Assembly: GCA_947455215.1 (NCBI GenBank)
Contig: CANGNA010000013.1
Location: 16,069-80,068 of the forward strand
Direction: 5' to 3'
Length of the DNA: 64,000 nucleotides
DNA from: Chitinophagaceae bacterium
GTDB taxonomy: Bacteria; Bacteroidota; Bacteroidia; Chitinophagales; Chitinophagaceae
In this document: one piece after another, positions 44,615-52,886 of the stretch
Layout of the letters: each line of letters starts with the position of its first letter
How positions within the stretch are numbered: position 1 is the first letter of the stretch
Position numbers and translations under genes: made by a program
Notes under the pieces: generated by a model
The model's database searches: none
What the model was told of the DNA's origin: nothing
The model's input: only the letters and a program-made list of their open reading frames with translations

Positions 44615-45634
44615 CTATGCACTGCGGTGCACCTTTATTTTTTTGCTGAGCGCCAGGAAAGGCTTCTCAACGGCCAGGTAAAACAACCAGGCAAACAACA
44701 CGCAAGAAACCACACATAAGAACCATGCAACATAAAAATTAAGGTGCATGTATTTTTCGTAAAGCATGATGAAGCGTGTGGTAAGCGGCATATGCGTAAG
44801 ATATATGGAATAGGAGATGGTACCCAGCCACAAGAAAAACCTGGGTACTTTCTTTACATAATAGATAGCGGGCAATGCGGCGATGCCGCCTAGTAGCATC
44901 AGCGGCGCGTTGGCAAAAGTTCTGCCAATAAGGTATTGCACGATACAAAACACAATATAGGTGGGCACCAACATGATATAGAACTCACGTATTGTTGTCT
45001 TACCCGTCATGTATAAAAACAGGGAGATGCCCATAAGGAACAGCGGGAGATAAACAAATATGATATATGGATGCCCCGGAACAATTATAGTACTTAACGC
45101 CAATAGCCCGAAAAACGTAGCAAACATTTTCGTTTTGTTATTGCTGTTCAGTATCGGGAACACCAGCGATAGTGTAAGATAAAACTGGAACTCGACCGCT
45201 AATGTCCAATAAACCCAATTCAACCAGTGAGCACCGGTGAAGGCATTGATGTAGGCAAGATGACCTAAAACAAATGGCCAGTTGATAGTGTATGGCCCAC
45301 CATGGTACCATGGATAAAGTGTATTGATGTAGTTAAGTAATAGGACCAAAATTATGGAAACGATATAGGGAGGCTCTAACCGGACAAGGCGTTTTGACAT
45401 AAAAAACCTAAAGTCGGAGAAATTATAATTGGCCTTATACATGGAATAGGGTATGATAAACCCTGATATTACAAGAAAAGTATTTACGCCAAACCCCAAA
45501 GGATTCAAGAACGCGCAGAATGCAGGATGTTGTGCCTCAAAACCTTTCGGAGAATGACAAAGCAGTACAAGAAAAGAAGCGATCCCCCTCAGCATGTGGA
45601 CAGAAAGAAAAAATTCCTGCTTCGGTTTTTCCAT
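44615..45634 (-). CDS. acyltransferase 3 family membrane protein (OafA/YrhL-like)
   Basis: 339 residues, about ten membrane helices. The first holds HMLRGIASFLVLLCHS with the conserved R-x-x-A and the catalytic-type His. Others: PLGFGVNTFLVISGFIIPYS, SKRLVRLEPPYIVSIILVL, LTLSLVFPILNSNN, and the final SYSIYLTHMPLTTRFIMLYE and FLCVVSCVLFAWLFYLAVE. These enzymes add acetyl or other acyl groups to surface polysaccharides or lipids. It is convergent with the photolyase gene (5 bp apart). The sugar target is unknown. Confidence 0.85.
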   Translation of the reverse strand: MEKPKQEFFLSVHMLRGIASFLVLLCHSPKGFEAQHPAFCAFLNPLGFGVNTFLVISGFIIPYSMYKANYNFSDFRFFMSKRLVRLEPPYIVSIILVLLLNYINTLYPWYHGGPYTINWPFVLGHLAYINAFTGAHWLNWVYWTLAVEFQFYLTLSLVFPILNSNNKTKMFATFFGLLALSTIIVPGHPYIIFVYLPLFLMGISLFLYMTGKTTIREFYIMLVPTYIVFCIVQYLIGRTFANAPLMLLGGIAALPAIYYVKKVPRFFLWLGTISYSIYLTHMPLTTRFIMLYEKYMHLNFYVAWFLCVVSCVLFAWLFYLAVEKPFLALSKKIKVHRSA

Positions 45635-45780
45635 AAGAAATATATTGGCTGTAAATATAGGGCATGTTTTTTATAACCGCCTGCCGCCGGTTGCGGGGCC
45701 ACTAATTATAATAGAAAGACAACGACTCTGTAAGCGGCAATATCTGTTTCTGAAACCTGTCCGCAAAGGATAAAAAGTGG

Positions 45781-48700
45781 TTACAGTTTTACACACTTCT
45801 TTACTATGCTGCCATTGTTGCCAAATAAAGTGATGTAGTATACTCCGGCCGGCAGATAATTGGTATTGATACTGGTCATGTTGCTGGTGAGCTGCAAATG
45901 CAACAGCGTTTGCCCAACACTGTTCGTAATGGTCAGTGTGTTGTATTGGGTTGCATCCAGTTTTATTGTCAGTTCGTCTGTAACAGGGTTAGGGAACACA
46001 AGCACATCTTTATTGATGGTGGTATTGCTTACGCTTACCGGCCAGCACGCACTGGCTGGCAATATTGAGATGGCCATAGTGCTGGACTGACTGCCGCAAC
46101 CGTTGGTATATGTGTAGGCCACTGAATCTATGCCTATATTAAGCCCTGTTACCAGGCCGGTGGATGTTACCACGGCATTATCGTTGCATACAGTCCACAC
46201 CCCGCCTGTTGTTGCATTGGCCAGAGTGATCGAAGACCCCTGGCAAACTGTTGCTGCGCCGGTTATGGCGCCGGGATGAACGACAGTGTCTATGGATATA
46301 ACCTGGCTGGCAATGCCGCTACCGCACGATGAACTAACCGTGTAGTATACGGTATCGGTCCCCGGAGTGACCCCCGTGATGGATGAGCCGGACAGGGTGG
46401 CATTAGTGTTATACAGCGACCATACGCCGCCCGGAACTGTTGACATAAGTGTGAATGATGCCCCTGCACAAATAGCGTTGGAAGAGACGATAAAGCCGGG
46501 CTCAGGTGCGCCTACCTTAACAAGGTATTGCGATACCACAGGGCCACATGCTGCCGGTAAAGAATAATAGACGAACACGTAACCGTCGGAAATGCCGGTA
46601 ACACTGCCGCCAGATACTGTGGCATTGCTGTTGCTTACGCTCCATGTGCCGCCAGGCAATGATGCTGCTATGGAAATGGATGAGCCCGGACATACATTAT
46701 CGGGGCCGCTCATGGCGGCTGTGGCAGGTGCAGGACCTGTTATGTTCTCTACGGTATTGGTCATCACCACGGGGTTCTCATCGAAGTAGATTCCTGCACG
46801 GCCCTGTATGTGCGTGCAATCGGGCAGGCCTGTTTTTGTTTTTACGGTGTACACCAGCATACCATGACACAGGTTGTGGTGCGAACTATCGAGCAGGTTG
46901 ATGTGCGGGAAATCGAATTTTACAATGTTGTGTCCGCCTGCGGTGAATTTGTATATGTCCATAGCAGCGGATGCGGCTACTATGTTCAATGTACCCGGAT
47001 CAACATTATCTGACAGCGTATCGAGCACATAGATATTGTATGCCGTATCGTTGCCGGTATTTTCGAAGCCTATGGTGTATTCCAGCTTTGTGCCTGACGG
47101 GATATAGCCGGCAGGGCTAACCTGTATGAAATTAGGGTCGTATCCGGACCTCACTGTGTCTATGGGATTGGCTATATTGTCGGTTGTATCAGTATCGCCG
47201 GTAAAGGGGCCTATGATAGCAAGGGAGTGGACTGTGTCTCCGGGAAGGTAAGCAGGCGTAAAGTCCGGCTTTTCTGCATAAATACTGATCATACCGGGTG
47301 GCGCAATTCCGGATAGTCCTGTGAAGTGCCAGATCAGGGCATTGCCTATAGTTATGGTTGGTGCCGGGTCTGCGAATGGGTGTTGATATTTGGGGCTAAT
47401 TGTAAATGTAACGGTTGCTTCGCCTGCTGTACTACAGTGAAGGTTACTGGCTAACAGTGTGCCCATAAAAGCGTGATAACCACAGCGATTTGCTGTATGT
47501 ATACTGAAATTATTGCCGGCAACTCCTGAGCAGGTCATACCGAAATAGCTGATATCCGCATTATAGTCTGATGTTATCAATGTGGTAGTCAACTCACCTG
47601 ATACGGGTGCAGAAGGGAGTAGCCCGGCTGCTATATCAATTATTCTGAGCCTGTAAATATCTCCGGCCACTCCGTACGCTGTATAATAAAAGCCGCTTGT
47701 AGTGTTTATGGTATCTATAGCAACGCCATTAGAATCCACTTCCACACTAGCCGGATAATAACACAACGGATCTGCGCCGTCATCATATACCCCGTTTCCA
47801 TTTCTGTCTACATAAAATTTTGCCTGTAGCACATTGCACATTTTGTATTGATAGCTATAAGTTGCAGAATCTATTGCCACAGCCCCGTTCATGAAAATAG
47901 TTTTAAGTGTGTACGTGCCTGGCATTTCATAGGAGTGAGTAAATAATGATGCGCCTGTACTAAGGGAGGTTGCAGTTGATGTGCCGTCTCCGAAATAAGT
48001 GACCTGGTGAAAGGAGGAACCGGAAGGAAGAGCAATCATATTGATCTCCGGCCCCGAGCATAGCGGGTTAATATATACGACAAAACTATCTGCCATAACA
48101 GTTGGGGGTGTGATCTCAACCTTGCAAACCCTATTAAGCAATTGGTCTGTAACATAAATATTCTGGAACCTGTCTGTTGATAGGCCATGAGCGTTGGCTA
48201 ATTGTGCACTAGTAGCAGGTACGGAGCTGAGAGTAGACACAGTGCCATTACCAGCGACTGTAGTTATAATGCCATAACGATCGACCTTCCTTATTTGCCC
48301 AATACTCAGGCCCTCGGCTATATAAAGGTTGCCATATGCATCTACGCACACATTAGCAGGTGCAACAGCCGCACTGGTTGCCGGGCCGCCATCGCCTGAG
48401 GGTGAAGAAAGCCCGTTTCCGGCGTAGGTGCTTATAATTCCTGTAGCGCTTATTTTACGTACCCTGTTATTGCCATTATCTGCTATATAAATATTCCCAG
48501 CATAATCCGCACATATGCCAGCGGGATAGTTCAACAAGGCTGCAGTTGCAGGACCACCGTCGCCACCAAACCCTGATGTTGCAGCACCAGCTATGGTTGT
48601 TATGACGCCTGACGTGCTTATTTTCCTTATTCTGTGCCGTGTGGAGATATACATATTTCCCGAATGGTCGAAGCATAACCCTGAGGCATGATCCAACAAC

Positions 48701-49188
48701 GCGGCGGTTGCAGGTCCGCCATCTCCGCTAAATCCGTAAACAGAGGAACCTGCAATGGTACTTATGACTCCCGTGTTTATATCAACTTTACGGATCCGGG
48801 TACTGTCGATGAAATATAAACTATTGTAGGCGTCAACAGCCATAGGACCCGGAGAGATCGCCGCATCTGTAGCTGGAATACCATCTGCAGTTGATGTGCC
48901 TCCTCCTGCAAAGAGGTCAATTATTCCTGCTGAGTTAACCTTTCGTATTTTATAATCAAAGATGGTTCCACTGCAAAAATAAAAATTACCTATAGCGTCT
49001 GCGCAAACCACTGCAGGACCCCATGTACTTGCAGCCGTCGCTGGCCCGCCATCGCCTGAATAGCCAGAGGTGCCGTTACCAGCTATTGTAGTAATGTAGC
49101 CGGGTTGTGCTATGACACCTGTTGTAGCCAATATTGCCAATAGCATTGCGCAGATATTGCGGATAGGATTTAGGATAGTGCGGTTCAT
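45781..49188 (-). CDS. giant secreted NHL-repeat protein with T9SS sorting domain (second copy)
   Basis: 1135 residues from the ATG at 49188 (MNRTILNPIRNICAMLLAIL); the track's start at 49425 runs antisense through the neighbouring gene and is not credible. After the signal peptide come at least six NHL repeats with the signature AGNGTSGYSGDGGPATAAST and R-K-I/V motifs (about 25-330). A PKD-like segment, a DUF11-like domain (YTIGFENTGNDTAYNIYVLD, about 760-880), Ig-like modules repeating PGGxW, and a T9SS domain (VLVFPNPVTDELTIKLDATQ, ending KKCVKL) follow. Paralogous in design to the protein at 16.4 kb. It lies directly beside the phage early module. Confidence 0.9.
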   Translation of the reverse strand: MNRTILNPIRNICAMLLAILATTGVIAQPGYITTIAGNGTSGYSGDGGPATAASTWGPAVVCADAIGNFYFCSGTIFDYKIRKVNSAGIIDLFAGGGTSTADGIPATDAAISPGPMAVDAYNSLYFIDSTRIRKVDINTGVISTIAGSSVYGFSGDGGPATAALLDHASGLCFDHSGNMYISTRHRIRKISTSGVITTIAGAATSGFGGDGGPATAALLNYPAGICADYAGNIYIADNGNNRVRKISATGIISTYAGNGLSSPSGDGGPATSAAVAPANVCVDAYGNLYIAEGLSIGQIRKVDRYGIITTVAGNGTVSTLSSVPATSAQLANAHGLSTDRFQNIYVTDQLLNRVCKVEITPPTVMADSFVVYINPLCSGPEINMIALPSGSSFHQVTYFGDGTSTATSLSTGASLFTHSYEMPGTYTLKTIFMNGAVAIDSATYSYQYKMCNVLQAKFYVDRNGNGVYDDGADPLCYYPASVEVDSNGVAIDTINTTSGFYYTAYGVAGDIYRLRIIDIAAGLLPSAPVSGELTTTLITSDYNADISYFGMTCSGVAGNNFSIHTANRCGYHAFMGTLLASNLHCSTAGEATVTFTISPKYQHPFADPAPTITIGNALIWHFTGLSGIAPPGMISIYAEKPDFTPAYLPGDTVHSLAIIGPFTGDTDTTDNIANPIDTVRSGYDPNFIQVSPAGYIPSGTKLEYTIGFENTGNDTAYNIYVLDTLSDNVDPGTLNIVAASAAMDIYKFTAGGHNIVKFDFPHINLLDSSHHNLCHGMLVYTVKTKTGLPDCTHIQGRAGIYFDENPVVMTNTVENITGPAPATAAMSGPDNVCPGSSISIAASLPGGTWSVSNSNATVSGGSVTGISDGYVFVYYSLPAACGPVVSQYLVKVGAPEPGFIVSSNAICAGASFTLMSTVPGGVWSLYNTNATLSGSSITGVTPGTDTVYYTVSSSCGSGIASQVISIDTVVHPGAITGAATVCQGSSITLANATTGGVWTVCNDNAVVTSTGLVTGLNIGIDSVAYTYTNGCGSQSSTMAISILPASACWPVSVSNTTINKDVLVFPNPVTDELTIKLDATQYNTLTITNSVGQTLLHLQLTSNMTSINTNYLPAGVYYITLFGNNGSIVKKCVKL

Positions 49189-49273
49189 ATTGAAATAGTT
49201 ATAGGGGTAAAGATACATATAAAAAACAAAACATGATTCACATGCCCGGAGGAACATATTGCGCATAGCAACA

Positions 49274-49295
49274 ACTGCCCGGAATACCGGGCAGT
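49274..49295 (-). terminator. hairpin ending the early operon
   Basis: Nine-bp stem ACTGCCCGG / CCGGGCAGT with loop aata between the last early gene and the NHL/T9SS gene. It lacks a pronounced T run, so termination may be partial. Confidence 0.55.
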
Positions 49296-49322
49296 CGTCA
49301 TAAAAAGTAAATGGTTGTTGGC

Positions 49323-49613
49323 TTAATGGTATACCACCTGCATGCCGAGGCGGAGGGCGATGTCGCGTTCGAGCTGGGCGCCGCGGCTTTCCTGCCAGTC
49401 GGGGAGGAGGTGTACTTCGTCGCATTCGAGCATTTTCTTTATGTCGCTGCGAACGGAGTCGCGCCAGTTGCGTTCTTCTTCAAGGGTTGCGGCCGGGTTC
49501 ACTACGTTGTAGCCCATGTCGGTAAGGCGGCTGGTGATGTTATTGAATTTGCTTTGCACCTCTTCCTTAGGGAGGCCTGTGATCTTTCCTGCTATATACA
49601 CTGTTCTCTTCAT
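49323..49613 (-). CDS. DUF4406 protein (nucleoside 2-deoxyribosyltransferase-like fold)
   Basis: 96 residues: VYIAGKITGLPKEEVQSKFN, ITSRLTDMGYNVVNPAATL, then DIKKMLECDEVHLLPDWQES and RGAQLERDIALRLGMQVVYH. YIAGKITG at the start and the D-x-V-x-x-L-P-x-W-x-x-S-x-G-A-x-x-E pattern are typical of DUF4406, common in phage early regions. It may act on nucleotides or bind nucleotide signals, but its role is unproven. Last gene of the early module. Confidence 0.8.
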   Translation of the reverse strand: MKRTVYIAGKITGLPKEEVQSKFNNITSRLTDMGYNVVNPAATLEEERNWRDSVRSDIKKMLECDEVHLLPDWQESRGAQLERDIALRLGMQVVYH

Positions 49614-49686
49614 GACCCTGTAATTTTAAAAGTGTTTAAATGGAGATAAAAATTGTGCCGCGAGTTATTAATGCGATATAATCTTG

Positions 49687-49818
49687 TTAGTGTCAATCGA
49701 ATGGATATAGCTAAGAAGTATCTTCCGGTCTTTCAGACCTTGACCAAACTTTCTAATATACCCGGGACTTCATCCCGGGCTATTGTCTTTCGGTCTTTCA
49801 GACCTGAATTGACATTAA
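49687..49818. repeat. 132-bp palindromic element R1
   Basis: Bounded by imperfect inverted repeats TTAGTGTCAAT (49687-49697) and ATTGACATTAA (49808-49818). Inside are hairpins GGTCTTTCAGACC, CCCGGGACTTCATCCCGGG and GGTCTTTCAGACC again. The same internal order occurs at 51.37-51.6 kb and 59.3-59.45 kb. It looks like a non-coding mobile or REP-like element; it lies between two early-module genes. Confidence 0.75.
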
Positions 49819-49836
49819 TGATCTATTCCAGCCTCA

Positions 49837-50025
49837 TTACAAGAATACGGACAAAAGGGTGTGCAGGATGGAGGTCCGCTTTTGTGGTTTGGGTTTGGGT
49901 TGCGCATTGTCTATAAAGGCGAGGAAGAGATCGTGCTTGTGTTGGCGGCGCGTTTTTCTGCTGCCGTCATTATAGCCGTTCAATCCTGCCGCAAGTGCAT
50001 CATGTATATATGTGGTCTTTCTCAT
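49837..50025 (-). CDS. small basic protein of unknown function in the early module
   Basis: 62 residues, MRKTTYIHDALAAGLNGYND and a Lys/Arg-rich middle (GSRKTRRQHKHDLFLAF), ending hydrophobic. It starts 3 bp after the Gam stop, on the same strand, so probably co-transcribed. No recognised family. The tight spacing supports a real gene; the short length keeps confidence low. Confidence 0.4.
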   Translation of the reverse strand: MRKTTYIHDALAAGLNGYNDGSRKTRRQHKHDLFLAFIDNAQPKPKPQKRTSILHTLLSVFL

Positions 50026-50028
50026 GAT

Positions 50029-50541
50029 CTAAGCAGCTTGTTTGGTGTCTATGTAAAATTTTTCGTCCTGTACTATTTGTATGCCCAGTTGCATTAGTGC
50101 GCTGGCTACGTGTTCTTTATTTCTATCGGCCAGCAGGAGGTCTTTTGCCGGTTCTTCTATTGTGCGCACGTAGCCTGGCAATAGTGTTTTTAACTGTTGC
50201 AAAATAGCGGCCCACGATGCGTTGCGGCTGATCCTGAGGCGTGGTGCACCTAGCCTGAACCCGGCCACTCCGTATGGTGTGCCTATGCTGCGGCGCTTGC
50301 CAAACAAGGACTGCTTGTTGTTCTTGCAATAAGTCTTTATCGTTTCCAGCAAATGGCTCTGGCTGTGTGCAGTGCATTGCAATTCATGTTCGTAGCGTTC
50401 CATAACGGCGTTGATCTCGGCCTGGATAGCCTTGTTTATTTCCAGACCCCGAAGGCCGGCCTGCGCGTAGCGGGCCATGGCCTCCTGGAACCCGGCGGGT
50501 GTTATTTCTATGTTTCGTTTATGTGTGATACGGTGTTGCAT
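50029..50541 (-). CDS. gam: Mu Gam-like double-strand-end-binding protein
   Basis: 170 residues. A long coiled coil (EINAVMERYEHELQCTAHSQ), then the core KKNQSLFGKRRSIGTPYGVA-type stretch (SIGTPYGVAGFRLGAPRLRI), SWAAILQQLKTLLPGYVRTI and a C-terminal LGIQIVQDEKFYIDTKQAA. These match Gam's R-x-x-x-T-P-x-G-x-x-x-F-R and I-x-x-x-E-x-F patterns. Gam is a Ku-like dimer that shields phage DNA ends from exonucleases. Its presence, in Mu order after B, ties this module to Mu-like phages. Confidence 0.85.
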   Translation of the reverse strand: MQHRITHKRNIEITPAGFQEAMARYAQAGLRGLEINKAIQAEINAVMERYEHELQCTAHSQSHLLETIKTYCKNNKQSLFGKRRSIGTPYGVAGFRLGAPRLRISRNASWAAILQQLKTLLPGYVRTIEEPAKDLLLADRNKEHVASALMQLGIQIVQDEKFYIDTKQAA

Positions 50542-50584
50542 ATTGTGTATGTGTTTTTCCGTGGTGATTACAGGTATTCAATTA

Positions 50585-50902
50585 TTATGCCGCGAGGCTG
50601 GTGATCTTTTTTACCATTGTTTCTACAATGACGGTTGCGTATTTATCATGCTTCAAGTCCATCATCTGCCACATCTGGTAAAAGGCAACGGCCTCGGTGC
50701 CGGATAGCGACAGGGTATAATCGTCCTGCATGCGCTTACTCATCAGCTTCAGTTTGTGCTGTAGTTCCTGCATGTATTCGCGCAGCAGGAAATGATGATC
50801 GTTGAGCGGTTTGAAGCTGCTGAGCATATCCTTGCATATATCTATTAGGGCCTCTACGCGCAGATGGCTGATGCGTACCCTGATGTGTCTTTTCTGAGCC
50901 AT
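50585..50902 (-). CDS. early-module protein of unknown function
   Basis: 105 residues, helical and basic (MAQKRHIRVRISHLRVEALI, LREYMQELQHKLKLMSKRMQ, AVAFYQMWQMMDLKHDKYAT). Its 5' end overlaps the upstream DnaA-like gene by 49 bp, suggesting coupled translation. No family recognised. Similar small helical proteins sit between B and Gam genes in Mu-like phages of Bacteroidota. Confidence 0.55.
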   Translation of the reverse strand: MAQKRHIRVRISHLRVEALIDICKDMLSSFKPLNDHHFLLREYMQELQHKLKLMSKRMQDDYTLSLSGTEAVAFYQMWQMMDLKHDKYATVIVETMVKKITSLAA

Positions 50903-51321
50903 TGGTTTACTGATTTTAAAACTGTTTCGTATTTGTGAGAGAATCGCTGGTCTTCCATTTCCAACAGCATGTTGGCGCGGGCCAAACCATTCATTACCGA
51001 CGTATGATCAACACCGCCGAAGTACATGGATATCTGGTGCAGTGTAATAGTGGGGAAGTAGCTGCGCAGGAAGTAAGCGGCCAGGAAACGAAGCTCCACA
51101 ATATCGCGTTCGCGGGAACGGATCGTGTACATCCTCATGTCCATGCCTAATGCGGCGGCTATTACGGTCATCATTTTTTCCGGGGTACGTGCCAGGTGGC
51201 TGTCGCGATATGCTACAAGATTTACCCGTAGCCCCGTCAGCTTTTCTATGTTGCGCTCGGCTTGCCTGGTAATGCTTTTGGCGCTGCATACTTTGTTGCG
51301 TTTGATCGGTGCTATATTCAT
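50854..51321 (-). CDS. stand-alone DnaA domain IV DNA-binding protein
   Basis: 155 residues. The central and C-terminal part matches the DnaA DNA-binding domain: DIVELRFLAAYFLRSYFPTI, then LHQISMYFGGVDHTSVMNGL, equivalent to the DnaA signature G-x-R-D-H-S-T-V followed by a helix (ARANMLLEMEDQRFSHKYET). It lacks the AAA+ ATPase and DnaB-contact domains, so it cannot open an origin by itself. A basic N-terminus (KRNKVCSAKSITRQAERNIE) precedes. It is expected to bind TTATCCACA-type boxes. One such box and a one-mismatch copy sit in the two late promoters (16238-16246, 20722-20730), making it a candidate late-gene regulator. It could also recruit replication or be a moonlighting early protein. 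Confidence 0.8.
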   Translation of the reverse strand: MNIAPIKRNKVCSAKSITRQAERNIEKLTGLRVNLVAYRDSHLARTPEKMMTVIAAALGMDMRMYTIRSRERDIVELRFLAAYFLRSYFPTITLHQISMYFGGVDHTSVMNGLARANMLLEMEDQRFSHKYETVLKSVNQWLRKDTSGYASAICA

Positions 51322-51865
51322 AATATATCTGTTTTTACGTGTTTGTTAATTATCCTGATCTTACAGGATATCTTTCGCTCTTTCAGCGCTCATCCTGTTT
51401 TGTTCTCTTCCCCGGGATTTCATCCCGGGCTGTTGTCTTTCGCGCTTTCAGCGCTTATTGTTTTTACTTTTCATTCTTCTGGTGTCATCCTGCAATCGTC
51501 TTTCGCTCTTTCAGAGCTCATCCTGTTTATTTTTTTCTTTTCCCGGGACTGCATCCCGGGCTGTTGTCTTTCGCGCTTTCAGCGCTTATTATTTGTTTTC
51601 ATGAGTGATGAGTTTCTTTAGCCTCACCGCGGCCCTGGTTCGACACTTCGGCAAGCTCAGTGTAAACTAATCACCATGACATAGGAGAGGGAAGTGGCGT
51701 GTGGCTTACTGTTTTGTTTTTCATGGTGATGCGTTTTTTAGCCTCACCCCGGCCCTCTCCAAAGGAGAGGGAGGTGGCGTGTGGCGTATTTGTTTTTCCA
51801 TGGTGATGAGTTTAAGGGGCTGGTGTTATCTTTCTTTTTGTTTACCCGCCCGGGTGTAGAAACAA
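51322..51865. repeat. repeat-filled spacer between the MuB-like and DnaA-like genes
   Basis: Two tandem copies (about 51371-51463 and 51500-51594) of the hairpin series TCTTTCGCTCTTTCAG.GCTC, CCCGGGA..TCATCCCGGGCT, TCTTTCGCGCTTTCAGCGCTTA. These are followed by two copies of an aggagagggaggtggcgtgtgg-type repeat (51684-51800). Protein-like frames in the track here (e.g. 51339..51608) arise from the repeats. No gene is evident, although this is where a Mu-type operon would not normally be interrupted. Confidence 0.75.
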
Positions 51866-52747
51866 CTAGGCAGCCATAGCAACAGGATAGTGTTTTTTAA
51901 TGAGTTCGGTAACGTGGTGCAGGTTATTGCCAGCGCTGGCCACGATATGTGCAATGCTGTTTTCGTCGGTAATGTTATTGGCGCGACACACCAGTTCGGC
52001 ATCGCGCGGCGACAGGGAGTTGATGGTGACAAAGCGGCGCCCGAATGAATTATAGATACGCTCGTAGCCTGCCTTGTTCTCCTTTACACCGCCGGTGATG
52101 CGGCTGCGCCATTCTGCATTGCCCATCAGTACCATACCGGCTACGCCTGTGAGGGAGTTGGCCAGGGTGATGACCAGTTGCAGCACACGATCTTTGAGCA
52201 GGTGCGTATCGTCGAGCACGATGACCATTTCGGGCACATAGGATACGGCGGCAGTAAAGGAGTTGACCATATCGGGAATAGAGTCGGACGGGCACAGGCG
52301 CGCAGCCTGCAACAGTGCTGTTATGAAGGTTCGGCGGTTGTGCTCTTCGTGGCAACGCAGGTAGATGACATTGTCATGCTCTCGGGCGTAGTGCCTGGCG
52401 GTGAATGTTTTGCCGAGCCCGGTGGCTATGGCCACGCCATAAGCCATTGCATAGCGCTGTGCATCGCCCAGCAATATGCGGAGCAGCAGCGAAGTGCTGG
52501 TATCGGCATGGCTCCACTGGCCACTGTAGAAGCCTACCTGCCGGGCTATATTGAGCCAGGTGTTGCCGCTTACCATCTGCCAGTTATCGTTCTTGATATA
52601 CGATATAGCGGCAGCGCTTACGCCTTGCAGTGTGGCGGCAGCATGGGCCTGGGTGTCGAAATTGCTTACGTAGCGCATCAGTGCTTCTTTTACCTGTATC
52701 TTTTGTTCGTTTGTCATTGTGTAAGTGTTTTCAGGTGCTGTTACCAT
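51866..52747 (-). CDS. MuB-like ATPase (transposition target protein)
   Basis: 293 residues from the first ATG; the second (MTNEQKIQVKEALMRY, 52717) is as likely. N-terminal helix-turn-helix (about 25-60: ATLQGVSAAAISYIKNDNWQ), then an AAA+ core with Walker A AIATGLGKTFTA (near 115), Walker B EMVIVLDDTHLL (near 190), sensor ITLANSLTGVAGMVLMGNAE, and arginine-rich GRRFVTINSLSPRDAE. This is the MuB/TniB-like layout; MuB coats target DNA with ATP and activates MuA. First gene of the early operon, divergent from the repressor. The gene that should precede it, muA, is absent. Confidence 0.85.
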   Translation of the reverse strand: MVTAPENTYTMTNEQKIQVKEALMRYVSNFDTQAHAAATLQGVSAAAISYIKNDNWQMVSGNTWLNIARQVGFYSGQWSHADTSTSLLLRILLGDAQRYAMAYGVAIATGLGKTFTARHYAREHDNVIYLRCHEEHNRRTFITALLQAARLCPSDSIPDMVNSFTAAVSYVPEMVIVLDDTHLLKDRVLQLVITLANSLTGVAGMVLMGNAEWRSRITGGVKENKAGYERIYNSFGRRFVTINSLSPRDAELVCRANNITDENSIAHIVASAGNNLHHVTELIKKHYPVAMAA

Positions 52748-52792
52748 GGTCTATTACAGTTTTTTTGGAATTTGGTACTGCCTGTTTTGTAT

Positions 52793-52882
52793 ATTTGTCA
52801 AGAATAGCATCAAATCCGGTACAAATTTATTCCATTTTTTTTGACAAATCCAAATTTTGTGGAAAAATTTATTTTATCTTTG
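52793..52882. promoter_or_regulatory. divergent early promoter/operator region
   Basis: Between MuB-like gene and repressor. A 9-bp inverted repeat ATTTGTCAA (52793-52801) / TTGACAAAT (52841-52849) is separated by 39 bp and suits binding by the S24 repressor. The repressor's own -7 box TATCTTTG (52875-52882) is a perfect TAnnTTTG and is followed by TGTC and the ATG, pointing to a leaderless repressor message. No clear TAnnTTTG is seen for the leftward operon. Confidence 0.55.
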
Positions 52883-52886
52883 TGTC

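Noticed and set aside
49189-49425. N-terminal extension of the second NHL/T9SS protein
   Set aside because: Arg/Pro-rich and antisense to DUF4406; a signal peptide begins at the internal Met encoded at 49188.
50854-51321. Truncated host dnaA
   Set aside because: It has its own start and basic N-terminus, lies in an early phage operon and shows no remnant of the AAA+ domain.
51361-51600. CRISPR-like repeat series
   Set aside because: Units contain internal hairpins of different type, no regular unique spacers and no cas genes nearby.
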